Shown: in pieces, positions 1-6,341 of the stretch | Numbering within the stretch: the first letter of the stretch is position 1 | How the letters are laid out: every line of letters begins with the position of its first letter | Program-made: the position numbers and the translations under genes | The notes under the pieces: generated by a model | Databases searched by the model: none | What the model was told of the DNA's origin: nothing | Seen by the model: only the letters and a program-made list of their open reading frames with translations | Assembly (NCBI GenBank): GCA_023433585.1 | Contig: JAEZCL010000173.1 | Span: 1 to 8,900 of the forward strand | Length of the DNA: 8,900 bases | DNA from: Pseudomonadota bacterium | GTDB taxonomy: Bacteria; Pseudomonadota; Alphaproteobacteria; Caulobacterales; Caulobacteraceae | Reading direction: 5' to 3'

Positions 1-58
1 ACCGCCGGGCGAACAGGCATGCCTGGGCGGTCCTTGAACTCCGGGTCTTCGAACCCGG
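1..58 (+). promoter_or_regulatory. Possible structured leader upstream of rpmI
   Basis: Two dyads lie just before the rpmI ribosome binding site. The first pairs ACCGCC (1-6) with GGCGGT (26-31) and encloses the perfect palindrome AGGCATGCCT (15-24). The second pairs CCGGGT (41-46) with ACCCGG (53-58) around a 6-nt loop and ends 3 nt before the AAGGAG motif (61-66). L20 is known to repress its own operon through leader RNA structures in E. coli and Bacillus. Whether these hairpins do this here is inference, and they could equally be the 3' end of an upstream transcript. No open reading frame is resolvable in this stretch. Confidence 0.35.
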
Positions 59-71
59 CAAAGGAGATGAA

Positions 72-269
72 ATGCCGAAACTGAAGACGAAGTCTGGCGC
101 CAAGAAGCGCTTCAAATTCACCGCGACGGGCAAGGTCAAGGCCGGCGTGGCGGGCAAGCGGCACCGCTTGATCAGCCACAACTCGAAGTACATCCGTCAG
201 AACCGCGGCACCTCGGTCATGGCCGACGCCGACGCCCGGAAGATCAAGTCCTACATGCCGTACGCCTGA
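72..269 (+). CDS. rpmI: 50S ribosomal protein L35
   Basis: This 65-residue, highly basic protein is a component of the large ribosomal subunit and has the usual length of bacterial L35. It starts with the family signature MPKLKTKSGAKKRF. The basic core has the typical GKRHRLISHNS motif (about residues 28-38), and the protein ends in KIKSYMPYA. The ATG at 72 is supported by an excellent Shine-Dalgarno sequence, AAGGAG at 61-66, with 5 nt spacing. rplT follows on the same strand after about 110 nt, the conserved bacterial pairing. infC, often the first gene of this operon, is not visible in the 71 nt upstream and may lie outside the window or elsewhere. Nothing is odd about the coding sequence. 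Confidence 0.97.
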   Translation: MPKLKTKSGAKKRFKFTATGKVKAGVAGKRHRLISHNSKYIRQNRGTSVMADADARKIKSYMPYA

Positions 270-316
270 TCGGCGCGCGCATCACGAGATCCTCCACCGC
301 ATCGAATTTGAACATC

Positions 317-358
317 GCCCCTCAAGCAGTGAGCCGCCGCGCGGCGCACGATAGGGGC
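317..358 (-). repeat. Palindromic repeat, inverted copy upstream of rplT
   Basis: This is a 42 bp imperfect palindrome with ends GCCCCT and AGGGGC and a central CGCCGCGCGGCG core. Its reverse complement matches the repeat at 738-777 with three substitutions plus one extra base pair (one added base at each end, C on one side and G on the other). It sits between rpmI and rplT, ending 20 nt before the rplT start and 6 nt before the AAGGGA ribosome binding site (365-370). In the mRNA it would form a GC-rich hairpin directly ahead of rplT. It is called on the minus strand to match the orientation of the two downstream copies. Confidence 0.85.
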
Positions 359-378
359 CTCCCGAAGGGAAAACCAAA

Positions 379-732
379 ATGGCTCGCGTCAAACGGGGCG
401 TTACGTCCCACGCCAAGCACAAGAAGGTCCTGAAGCAGGCCAAGGGCTTCTACGGCCGCCGCAAGAACACCATCCGCACCGCCAAGGCCGCGGTCGATCG
501 CGCCGGCCAGTACGCCTATCGCGACCGGCGCACCAAGAAGCGCAACTTCCGCGCCCTGTGGATCCAGCGCATCAACGCCGCCGCCCGTCTGGAAGGCTTC
601 ACCTACAGCCAGTTCATCCACGGCCTCGACAAGGCCGGCATCGAGCTGGACCGCAAGGTCCTGGCCGCCATCGCCGCCGACGAAGCCGGCTTCAAGGCCG
701 TGGCCGACAAGGTGCGCGCCGCCCTGGCTTGA
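379..732 (+). CDS. rplT: 50S ribosomal protein L20
   Basis: This 117-residue basic protein binds 23S rRNA and is needed early in assembly of the 50S subunit. In several bacteria it also represses translation of its own operon. The N terminus MARVKRGV, the stretch GFYGRRKNTIRTAK (about residues 24-37) and YRDRRTKKRNFRALWIQRIN (about 47-66) are diagnostic of the family, and the length matches the usual ~118 residues. The ATG at 379 follows AAGGGA (365-370) with 8 nt spacing. That motif is itself the 3' half of a small TCCC-GAA-GGGA dyad (360-370). TGA is followed at once by an in-frame TAA. The gene is flanked on both sides by copies of the same palindromic repeat, and the intrinsic terminator at 863-892 closes the operon. 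Confidence 0.97.
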   Translation: MARVKRGVTSHAKHKKVLKQAKGFYGRRKNTIRTAKAAVDRAGQYAYRDRRTKKRNFRALWIQRINAAARLEGFTYSQFIHGLDKAGIELDRKVLAAIAADEAGFKAVADKVRAALA

Positions 733-737
733 TAAGA

Positions 738-777
738 GCCCTATCGCTCGCCGCGCGGCGGCTCGCTGCTTGAGGGC
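738..777 (+). repeat. Palindromic repeat, direct copy 1 after rplT
   Basis: This 40 bp imperfect palindrome has ends GCCCT and AGGGC and the central stem GCCGC-gcg-GCGGC flanked by GCTC on both sides. It starts 5 nt after the rplT stop. It matches the second copy (792-831) over its whole length with five differences and is the inverse of the copy before rplT. Four of the five differences from copy 2 fall as two paired changes in the central stem, so the hairpin is conserved. No coding potential is apparent. Confidence 0.88.
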
Positions 778-791
778 CTCCTTGATCCTTG

Positions 792-831
792 GCCCTATCG
801 CTCGCAACGCGGTTGCTCGCGGCTTGAGGGC
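792..831 (+). repeat. Palindromic repeat, direct copy 2 after rplT
   Basis: This is the second 40 bp copy, beginning exactly 54 bp after copy 1. The inner stem reads GCAAC-gcg-GTTGC here, against GCCGC-gcg-GCGGC in copy 1: AA/TT replaces CG/CG on opposite arms, so base pairing is kept. The spacer between the copies (778-791) shows nothing recognisable. After this copy, 832-862 is unremarkable until the rplT terminator. Confidence 0.88.
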
Positions 832-862
832 GCGAGCGTCTGTCGCTGAAGGCTGAATTCCG

Positions 863-892
863 AACGCCCGCTCGAAACCCGAGCGGGCGTTT
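863..892 (+). terminator. Intrinsic terminator of the rpmI-rplT operon
   Basis: A perfect 12 bp stem pairs AACGCCCGCTCG (863-874) with CGAGCGGGCGTT (880-891) around a 5-nt loop. A short T run (890-892) follows. The T tract is short but the stem is very GC-rich. Its position after rplT and before the dodecin gene makes a transcription terminator the natural reading. Confidence 0.85.
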
Positions 893-951
893 GCCGTTAT
901 GGACATGAACGGCCAAGCTGGTCCGTTTCCAGCGTCATCAAGGAGCCTATC

Positions 952-1155
952 ATGTCCATCGCCCGCGTCACCGAAGTCACCGCCTCATCGAGCGTCAGTT
1001 TCGAGGACGCCATCAAGAAAGCCGTCGCCCGCGCCGACAAGACCCTCAAGAACGTGGAAGGCGCCTGGGTTCAGGAGCAGAAGGTCGTGGTTCGAGGTGG
1101 AGAGGTGACGGAATATCGCGTCAATCTGAAGATCACCTTCGTGCTCGAGGACTGA
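952..1155 (+). CDS. Dodecin-family protein
   Basis: This 67-residue protein of the dodecin family is a small beta-alpha-beta-beta fold that assembles into hollow dodecamers. Characterised members bind and store or sequester flavins. The family pattern is clear: a first strand MSIARVTEVTAS, a helix with SFEDAIKKAVARADKTLKNV (residues 16-35), then strands AWVQEQKVVV and EYRVNLKITFVLED. Start ATG 952 has AAGGAG (940-945) 6 nt upstream. The gene stands alone, with the rplT terminator before it and its own terminator after it. Aligned from memory with the Halobacterium and Thermus proteins, the flavin-stacking Trp position is Gly37 here (a Trp occurs at 39), and the flavin-contacting Gln position is Arg56. 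Flavin binding is therefore not assured. An overlapping frame starting at 899 is a shadow. Confidence 0.92.
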   Translation: MSIARVTEVTASSSVSFEDAIKKAVARADKTLKNVEGAWVQEQKVVVRGGEVTEYRVNLKITFVLED

Positions 1156-1177
1156 TCCTCGGAGCCACAAACGAGGG

Positions 1178-1210
1178 AAAAGCCCCCCGGCCCGCGCCGG
1201 GGGGCTTTTT
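1178..1210 (+). terminator. Strong intrinsic terminator after the dodecin gene
   Basis: A 14 bp perfect stem pairs AAAAGCCCCCCGGC (1178-1191) with GCCGGGGGGCTTTT (1196-1209) around a CCGC loop, and the 3' arm runs into five Ts. It lies 22 nt past the dodecin stop and 32 nt before pheS, separating the two transcription units. The A-rich start of the 5' arm could also support termination on the opposite strand. Confidence 0.95.
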
Positions 1211-1242
1211 GCTGGGCCTGACAACGGCTAGACCCACCCGTC

Positions 1243-2316
1243 ATGACCGACCTGAACCAACTGGAACTGGACCTCATCAACGCCATCGGCGCGGCCGACA
1301 GCGTGGCGGGTCTGGAGGACATCCGCGTCGCCGCGCTCGGCAAGTCCGGCTCCGTCTCGGGCCTGCTCAAGGGCCTGGGCGCCATGAGCCCGGACGAGCG
1401 CCGCGAGCAGGGCCCGAGGATCAACGGCCTGCGCGACCGGGTGGCCTCGGCCGTCACGGCGAAAAAGGCCGAGCTGGAGGCCGCCGAGCTGGACGCGCGT
1501 CTCCTGGCCGAACGGGTCGACCTGACCCTGCCGGCCCGCCCGCGCCGCAAGGGCGGGGTCCACCCCACCATGCAGGCCATGGACGAGATCATCGCCATCT
1601 TCGCCGAGATGGGCTTCGCCGTGGCCGAGGGGCCGGACATCGAGGACGACTTCCACAACTTCACGGCCCTGAATTTCCCGCCCAAGCATCCGGCGCGCGA
1701 GCTGCACGACACCTTCTTCCTGAAGGCGGACGACAAGGGCGAGCGCAAGGTGCTGCGCACCCACACCAGCCCGGTCCAGGTGCGCACCATGATGAGCGAA
1801 GAGCCGCCCATCCGCATCATCGCGCCGGGGCGCACCTTCCGGAAGGATTCGGACGCCACCCACACCCCCATGTTCCACCAGGTCGAGGGCCTGGTGATCG
1901 ACCGCGACATCCACATGGGCCACCTGAAGTGGACGCTGGAGACCTTCGTGGCGCGCTATTTCGAGCTTCAGGGCGTGCACGCCCGGTTCCGGCCGCACCA
2001 TTTCCCCTTCACCGAGCCGTCGGCGGAGATGGACATCCGCTGCGACCGCTCCGGCGGCGCGCTGAAGCTGAACGAGGGCGATGACTGGATGGAGATCCTG
2101 GGCTGCGGGATGGTGCACCCGAACGTGCTTCGGAACTGCGGCCTCGATCCTGACCGATGGCAGGGCTTCGCCTTCGGCATGGGCGTCGATCGCCTGGCCA
2201 TGCTGAAGTACGGGATCACCGACCTGCGCCCCATGTTCGAGGCCGACAGCCGGTGGCTGGCCCACTACGGTTTCTCGCCCTTCGTCGCCCCCAACCCGGC
2301 CTCGGGCCTGAGCTGA
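1243..2316 (+). CDS. pheS: Phenylalanyl-tRNA synthetase alpha subunit
   Basis: This is the catalytic alpha subunit of the alpha2-beta2 class II synthetase that charges tRNA-Phe in the cytoplasm. At 357 residues it is near the usual ~330-360. The N-terminal ~90 residues form the expected coiled-coil tRNA-binding arm, including the conserved VAALGKSGSVSGLLK stretch. Class II motif 2 is GRTFRKDSDATHTPMFHQVE (residues 196-215). Motif 3 lies around GFAFGMGVDRLAML (308-321), with the phenylalanine-pocket FAFG at 309-312. The ATG at 1243 fits the family N terminus, though no strong Shine-Dalgarno sequence is visible. No upstream leader peptide rich in Phe codons is seen, so classical attenuation is unlikely. 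pheS is separated from pheT by one small gene. Confidence 0.97.
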   Translation: MTDLNQLELDLINAIGAADSVAGLEDIRVAALGKSGSVSGLLKGLGAMSPDERREQGPRINGLRDRVASAVTAKKAELEAAELDARLLAERVDLTLPARPRRKGGVHPTMQAMDEIIAIFAEMGFAVAEGPDIEDDFHNFTALNFPPKHPARELHDTFFLKADDKGERKVLRTHTSPVQVRTMMSEEPPIRIIAPGRTFRKDSDATHTPMFHQVEGLVIDRDIHMGHLKWTLETFVARYFELQGVHARFRPHHFPFTEPSAEMDIRCDRSGGALKLNEGDDWMEILGCGMVHPNVLRNCGLDPDRWQGFAFGMGVDRLAMLKYGITDLRPMFEADSRWLAHYGFSPFVAPNPASGLS

Positions 2317-2324
2317 GATTCGCC

Positions 2325-2717
2325 ATGACCGCTTCCACCACGACTCTGACCCTGCCGCCGCTGAGCGAAGGCCCCGTCCATGAGGACGAACAGATCTGGC
2401 TGCCGCAGCTAATCGCCCAGTCGATGACGGCGGGGTCCGCCATCATCAAGGGCAGGACCTTCAACCGGTGCCGTCTCGAAGGCCCCGCGGTGCTGCTGGC
2501 GTCGGGCGGCGTGCACTTCGACGCCTGCGACATGGGCTATACCGGCGGCGACATCCGCAATCTCCTGCTGCGCCCTGTCGCGCCCGAAAAGGTCATCGGC
2601 GCCATCGCGTTCCAGGACTGCCGCTTCAGCCATTGTTCGTTCTTCGCCGTGGGCTTCACCGGCAGCCCCGAGTTCATCGACAATTTCATCCAGGTGGTCG
2701 GGGAACCCAGGCCGTGA
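2325..2717 (+). CDS. Uncharacterised 130-residue protein between pheS and pheT, possible beta-helix fold
   Basis: I do not recognise this family. The ATG at 2325 lies 8 nt after the pheS stop and the TGA overlaps the GTG start of pheT (GTGA, 2714-2717), so the gene is built into the operon and probably translationally coupled. The frame is open further upstream inside pheS, but starting there would overlap pheS heavily. The protein has no signal peptide or membrane segment. After a polar N terminus (1-35), the body repeats an aromatic-x-x-Cys pattern: FNRCRLEG (46-53), FDACDMGY (65-72) and FQDCRFSHCSFF (96-107). These suggest short parallel beta-helix coils like pentapeptide-repeat or bactofilin-like folds. 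The fold is inference from pattern. Codon use resembles the neighbours, arguing against recent transfer. No function can be assigned; a link to PheRS is suggested only by position. Confidence 0.85.
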   Translation: MTASTTTLTLPPLSEGPVHEDEQIWLPQLIAQSMTAGSAIIKGRTFNRCRLEGPAVLLASGGVHFDACDMGYTGGDIRNLLLRPVAPEKVIGAIAFQDCRFSHCSFFAVGFTGSPEFIDNFIQVVGEPRP

Positions 2718-5125
2718 AGTTCACCCTGTCCTGGCTCAAGGAGCATCTCGAGACCGACGCCGGCGTCGCCCAGGTCGCCGACGCCATGACCATGGCGGGG
2801 CTGGAGGTGGAGGCGGTCGTCGACCCGGCCGCCAGGCTGGCCCCGTTCAGCGTCGCCCGCATCATCTCGGCCGAACGGCACCCCAACGCCGACCGTCTGC
2901 AGGTCTGTCAGGTGGAGACCGTCGACGGCGTGAAGGAGATCGTCTGCGGCGCCCCGAACGCGCGCGCAGGCCTGGTCACCATCTATGCGCCCATCGGCGC
3001 CTATGTGCCGGGCCTGGGCGTGACCCTGGTGGAGAAGCCGGTGCGCGGCGTGGTCTCCAACGGCATGCTGTGCTCGGCCGCCGAGCTGGAGCAGTCGGAC
3101 GAAAGCGACGGCATCCTGGACCTGCCCGCAACCTGGGCCGTCGGGACGCCGGCCGCCGAGGTGTTCGCCGCCGAGCCGGTGATCGATTTCGAGGTGACGC
3201 CCAACCGGCCCGACTGGCTGGGGGTCCAGGGCATCGCCCGCGACCTGGCCGCCACGGGCCTGGGCCGCTTCATCGACCGCGCGCCGGAGCCGGTGAAGGG
3301 CGCCTTCCCCTGTCCGGTCGCCATCCGCCTGGAGGCGCCGGAGCTGTGCGCCATGTTCGCCGGGCGCGTGATCCGGGGCGTGAAGAACGGCCCGTCCCCC
3401 AAATGGCTTCAGGATCGGCTGAAGGCCATCGGCCTGCGCCCCATCAACGCCCTGGTGGATGTCACCAACTTGATCTCATACGACCGGGCGCGGCCGCTGC
3501 ACGTCTATGACATGGCCAAGCTGTCGGGCCAGGTGATCGTCGCCCGTCATGGCCAGGCGGCCCGCGACACGGGCGAGCCGGAGCATCTGATCGCCCTGGA
3601 CGGCAAGACCTATGCGGCCGCCCACGGCATGTGCGTCATCGCCGACGCGGACGGGGAGCGCCCCATCGGCCTGGGCGGGGTCATGGGCGGTGAGTCCACC
3701 GGCTGTGACGAGGCCACCGTCGACGTCTTCGTCGAAAGCGCCTGGTTCGATCCCCTGGCCACGGCCCAGACCGGACGGGTGCTGGCCATCACCTCGGACG
3801 CCCAGTACCGTTTCGCGCGCGGGGTGGACCCGGCCTTAGTGGTTCCGGGGCTGGAGCTGGCCACGGCCCTGATCCTGGACCTGTGCGGCGGCGAGGCGTC
3901 GGACGTGGTCGTAGAGGGCGAAACCCCCGCCGCGCCGGCCGCCTTCGACTTCAATCCCGAATACGTCTGCCGCCTGTCCGGTCTGGCCATCGGCCGCGAG
4001 GGCGTGATCGAGGTGCTGATCCGCCTGGGCTTCGCCGTCGAGGGCCACGGCGTGACCGTGCGGGTCACGCCTCCGTCCTGGCGACGCGACGTGGAGGGAC
4101 CGGCCGATCTGGTGGAGGAGGTCGCCCGCATCGTCGGCTACGGCCTCTTGCCGACCACGCCCCTGCCGCACCAGGTGCACGCGGCGTCGGGCATATTGAA
4201 CACGCGCCAGAAACGGGTGCGCGTGGCGCGCCGGGCGCTGGCCGCCCTGGGCTATGCGGAGGCGCTCACCTGGTCCTTCACGCGCCGGGACAAAGCGGCC
4301 CTGTTCGGGGGCGGCGACGAACGGCTGGTGCTGGAGAACCCCATCGCGGCCGATCTGGACTGCATGCGTCCGTCGATCCTGCCCAACCTGATCGAAGCGG
4401 CGGCCAGGAACGCCGCACGCGGCCACCCGGACGCGGCCCTGTTCGAAATCGGGCCGATCTATCTGGGTGACGGGCCGCAGGATCAGCGCACGGTCATCGC
4501 CGGCCTGGTCGCGCCCCACACGGCCCGACACTGGTCCGGCACGGGCGAGGACGCCCTGTTCGCGCTCAAGGCCGACCTGTTCGCCCTGCTGGACGAGATC
4601 GGCGCCCCGACCGGCGCGCTGCAGCTGGTCCAGGGACAGAACCCGGACTGGTGGGGTCCCGGCCGCTCGGCGAGGCTGCAGCTGGGCCCCAAGACCGTCA
4701 TTGCGCACTTCGGCGCCCTGCACCCGCGTGTGCTGAAGGCTCTGGACGCGGACGGGCCGATGCTGGGCTTCGAGATCGTGCTGGAAGCCGTGCCCGAACC
4801 GCGTGGCCAGAAAGCCAAGGCGCGCCCCGCCGTCGACCTGCCGGCCCTGATGCCCCTGTCGCGCGACTTCGCCTTCGTGGTGGACGAGGCCGTAGCCGCC
4901 GGCGACCTGATCCGCGCCGCCGCCGGCGCCGACAAGGCCCTGATCCAGGATGTGCGCGTGTTCGACGTCTATCGCGGCCCGGGCGTCGGCGAAGGCCGCA
5001 AGTCCGTGGCGCTGGAGGTCCTGATCCAGCCGCGCGAGGCCACTCTCACCGACAAGGAGATCGAGGCCTTGTCAGAGCGCATCATCGCCGCCGCCCGCAA
5101 GGCGGGGGCTGAACTCAGAGGCTGA
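2714..5125 (+). CDS. pheT: Phenylalanyl-tRNA synthetase beta subunit
   Basis: This is the large subunit of PheRS, contributing tRNA binding, editing of mis-charged tyrosine and the structural core. The start is the GTG at 2714, giving 803 residues beginning (M)KFTLSWLKEHLETD, the family N terminus. The frame is open further upstream, but those residues are a shadow of the preceding gene. Domains in order: an OB-fold tRNA-binding domain (about 39-150, with HPNADRLQVCQV from 56); the B1/B3-B4 editing region, containing FEVTPNRPDWLG from 159 and GLGGVMGGE at 319-327; B5 (about 400-475, PPSWRRDV at 453-460); the catalytic-like core (about 485-690); and a C-terminal ferredoxin-fold anticodon-binding domain (about 710-803, starting near LPALMPLSRDF). 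It overlaps the previous gene by 4 nt and is followed after 3 nt by the next gene. Confidence 0.97.
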   Translation: MKFTLSWLKEHLETDAGVAQVADAMTMAGLEVEAVVDPAARLAPFSVARIISAERHPNADRLQVCQVETVDGVKEIVCGAPNARAGLVTIYAPIGAYVPGLGVTLVEKPVRGVVSNGMLCSAAELEQSDESDGILDLPATWAVGTPAAEVFAAEPVIDFEVTPNRPDWLGVQGIARDLAATGLGRFIDRAPEPVKGAFPCPVAIRLEAPELCAMFAGRVIRGVKNGPSPKWLQDRLKAIGLRPINALVDVTNLISYDRARPLHVYDMAKLSGQVIVARHGQAARDTGEPEHLIALDGKTYAAAHGMCVIADADGERPIGLGGVMGGESTGCDEATVDVFVESAWFDPLATAQTGRVLAITSDAQYRFARGVDPALVVPGLELATALILDLCGGEASDVVVEGETPAAPAAFDFNPEYVCRLSGLAIGREGVIEVLIRLGFAVEGHGVTVRVTPPSWRRDVEGPADLVEEVARIVGYGLLPTTPLPHQVHAASGILNTRQKRVRVARRALAALGYAEALTWSFTRRDKAALFGGGDERLVLENPIAADLDCMRPSILPNLIEAAARNAARGHPDAALFEIGPIYLGDGPQDQRTVIAGLVAPHTARHWSGTGEDALFALKADLFALLDEIGAPTGALQLVQGQNPDWWGPGRSARLQLGPKTVIAHFGALHPRVLKALDADGPMLGFEIVLEAVPEPRGQKAKARPAVDLPALMPLSRDFAFVVDEAVAAGDLIRAAAGADKALIQDVRVFDVYRGPGVGEGRKSVALEVLIQPREATLTDKEIEALSERIIAAARKAGAELRG

Positions 5126-5128
5126 TCC

Positions 5129-5674
5129 ATGGGCCTGAAACCCCGGCTCGAGACCGGTTTCGAGCGGTTCCTGTTCGCCTCGCGCTGGCTGATGGCGCCC
5201 ATCTATCTGGGTCTGGTGGCGGCGCTGTTCATGCTGCTGGTCATCTTCGCGCGCGAGTTGGTCCACTATTTCCCCAAGGTCTTCGCGCCCTATGGGGAGA
5301 TGACCGCCAACGACGGCATCCTGGTGGTGCTGACGCTGGTGGACCTGTCGCTGGCGGGCAACCTGCTCCTGATCGTGCTGTTCTCGGGCTACGAGAATTT
5401 CGTCTCCAAGCTGGATCTGGATGAGCGCCACACCGACCGCCCGCCGTGGATGGGCACCGTGGATTTCTCGGGCCTGAAGATGAAGCTGATCGCCTCCATC
5501 GTGGCGATCTCGGGCATTCAGCTGCTCAAGACCTTCATGAACATCGGCAAGATCGGCTATGAGCTGAAGCCCGAGGAAGCCCTGTGGGGCGTGGTCATCC
5601 ACCTGACCTTCGTGACCTCGGGCGTGCTGCTGGCGCTCATGGACTGGCTGGCGTCCAAGACCGACAAGCACTGA
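5129..5674 (+). CDS. UPF0114 / YqhA-type (TIGR00645) inner-membrane protein
   Basis: This 181-residue integral membrane protein of unknown function matches the UPF0114/YqhA family from E. coli and many proteobacteria. Hydrophobic segments are at roughly 20-42, 62-86, 117-136 and 152-172. The family's conserved cytoplasmic stretch is clear: YENFVSKLDLDE (about 89-100), RPPWMGTVDFSGLKMKL (about 104-120), then IASIVAISGIQLLKTFM. The length is typical. The ATG at 5129 is 3 nt past the pheT stop, with AGAGG (5117-5121) inside the pheT 3' end as the ribosome binding site, so it is probably the last gene of the pheS operon. It converges on senC with only 6 nt between the stop codons and no visible terminator. 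Its role and any tie to PheRS are unknown. Confidence 0.9.
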   Translation: MGLKPRLETGFERFLFASRWLMAPIYLGLVAALFMLLVIFARELVHYFPKVFAPYGEMTANDGILVVLTLVDLSLAGNLLLIVLFSGYENFVSKLDLDERHTDRPPWMGTVDFSGLKMKLIASIVAISGIQLLKTFMNIGKIGYELKPEEALWGVVIHLTFVTSGVLLALMDWLASKTDKH

Positions 5675-5680
5675 CGCCGA

Positions 5681-6292
5681 TCAGCCCTGGTCCATGGCGT
5701 TCAGAATGACGCGCGCGGCGTCATCCGGCGCCAGGTCGTGGGTCAGGGCGCGGCGGAAGCGGCCGTCAGGCCCCATCAGATAGATCGTCAGGGTGTGGTT
5801 CATGGTGTAGCCCGCGCCTTCGCCCACCCGTTCATAATGGGCGCGATAGGCGCGCGCGGCGGCGGCCACCTGGTCCGGCGTTCCGGTCAGACCGACGACG
5901 CCCTCGGGAAAGCTGCGGGTCCGCAGATAGTCGCCCAGCAGTTCCGGCGTGTCCCGCTCCGGATCGATGGAGATGAAGACGATCTCGAGCGCCTCGCCCC
6001 GTTCGCCCATGGCCGCCTTCGTCGCGGCCAGCGCCTGCAGGGTCGTCGGGCAATAGTCGGGGCAATGGGTGAAGCCGAAGAAGACGGCGGTCCATCGGCC
6101 CTCCAGCATCGATTCGTCCACCGCGCGGCCGGTCTGGTCGACCAGTTCGAACGGGCCGCCCACATCGGCCTGGCCGGACGAAATCTCCTGAGCCTGCTGA
6201 CGGCCGCCGACCACCACCAGGGTGACCACGGCCAGGGCTGCGGCGATGGCGACGCAGGCGCCGGCGAACAGCAGGACGGATTTGCGGGGCAT
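5681..6292 (-). CDS. senC: SCO1/SenC/PrrC copper chaperone
   Basis: This 203-residue membrane-anchored thioredoxin-fold protein belongs to the SCO family, which delivers copper to, or reduces, the CuA site of cytochrome c oxidase on the periplasmic side. An uncleaved N-terminal anchor is visible (about residues 6-29, LLFAGACVAIAAALAVVTLV). The CxxxC copper motif sits in FTHCPDYCPTT (Cys77, Cys81). The third copper ligand is His166 in YTMNHTLTIY, and IDPERDTP (109-116) is also typical. I chose the ATG at 6292 because AAGGAG (6298-6303 on +) lies 5 nt upstream; an in-frame ATG 10 codons earlier lacks this support. It is divergent from regB across about 49 bp. In Rhodobacter senC/prrC also neighbours regA/regB and influences the pathway. 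The gene has no odd features. Confidence 0.95.
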   Translation of the reverse strand: MPRKSVLLFAGACVAIAAALAVVTLVVVGGRQQAQEISSGQADVGGPFELVDQTGRAVDESMLEGRWTAVFFGFTHCPDYCPTTLQALAATKAAMGERGEALEIVFISIDPERDTPELLGDYLRTRSFPEGVVGLTGTPDQVAAAARAYRAHYERVGEGAGYTMNHTLTIYLMGPDGRFRRALTHDLAPDDAARVILNAMDQG

Positions 6293-6341
6293 GTCTGCTC
6301 CTTGGCGAGACGAAAGGATCAACCCGGTCTATAGAGGCCCG
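6293..6341. promoter_or_regulatory. Short divergent intergenic region between senC and regB
   Basis: Only 49 bp separate the two start codons. It contains the senC ribosome binding site (AAGGAG, read on minus, 6298-6303) and the regB ribosome binding site (AGAGG, 6333-6337). Any core promoters must overlap these or extend into the 5' coding regions. I found no convincing -35/-10 pair and no clear match to the degenerate RegA-type GCGNC...GNCGC inverted site, so the control elements are inferred from the layout alone. Confidence 0.4.

Noticed and set aside
36..60. tRNA T-arm-like sequence before rpmI
   Set aside because: The CCGGGT...ACCCGG hairpin ending in CA looked like a tRNA 3' end. The loop does not match the T-loop consensus and no acceptor or anticodon arm fits.
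322..906. 194-residue minus-strand open frame over rplT
   Set aside because: It is antisense to rplT and passes through the palindromic repeats and the terminator, so it is not a credible gene.
1228..2265. 345-residue open frame on the minus strand across pheS
   Set aside because: It is antisense to an unmistakable pheS. It has GC-rich shadow composition, no recognisable domain and no independent ribosome binding site evidence.
2468..2713. Upstream extension of the pheT frame
   Set aside because: The residues are arginine/histidine-rich shadow of the 130-residue gene. The conserved PheT N terminus begins exactly at the GTG at 2714.
6302..6333. TTGGCG / TCTATA as a regB promoter
   Set aside because: The spacing is about 20 bp and the -10 would sit almost on the regB start codon, so it is not a plausible promoter for this gene.
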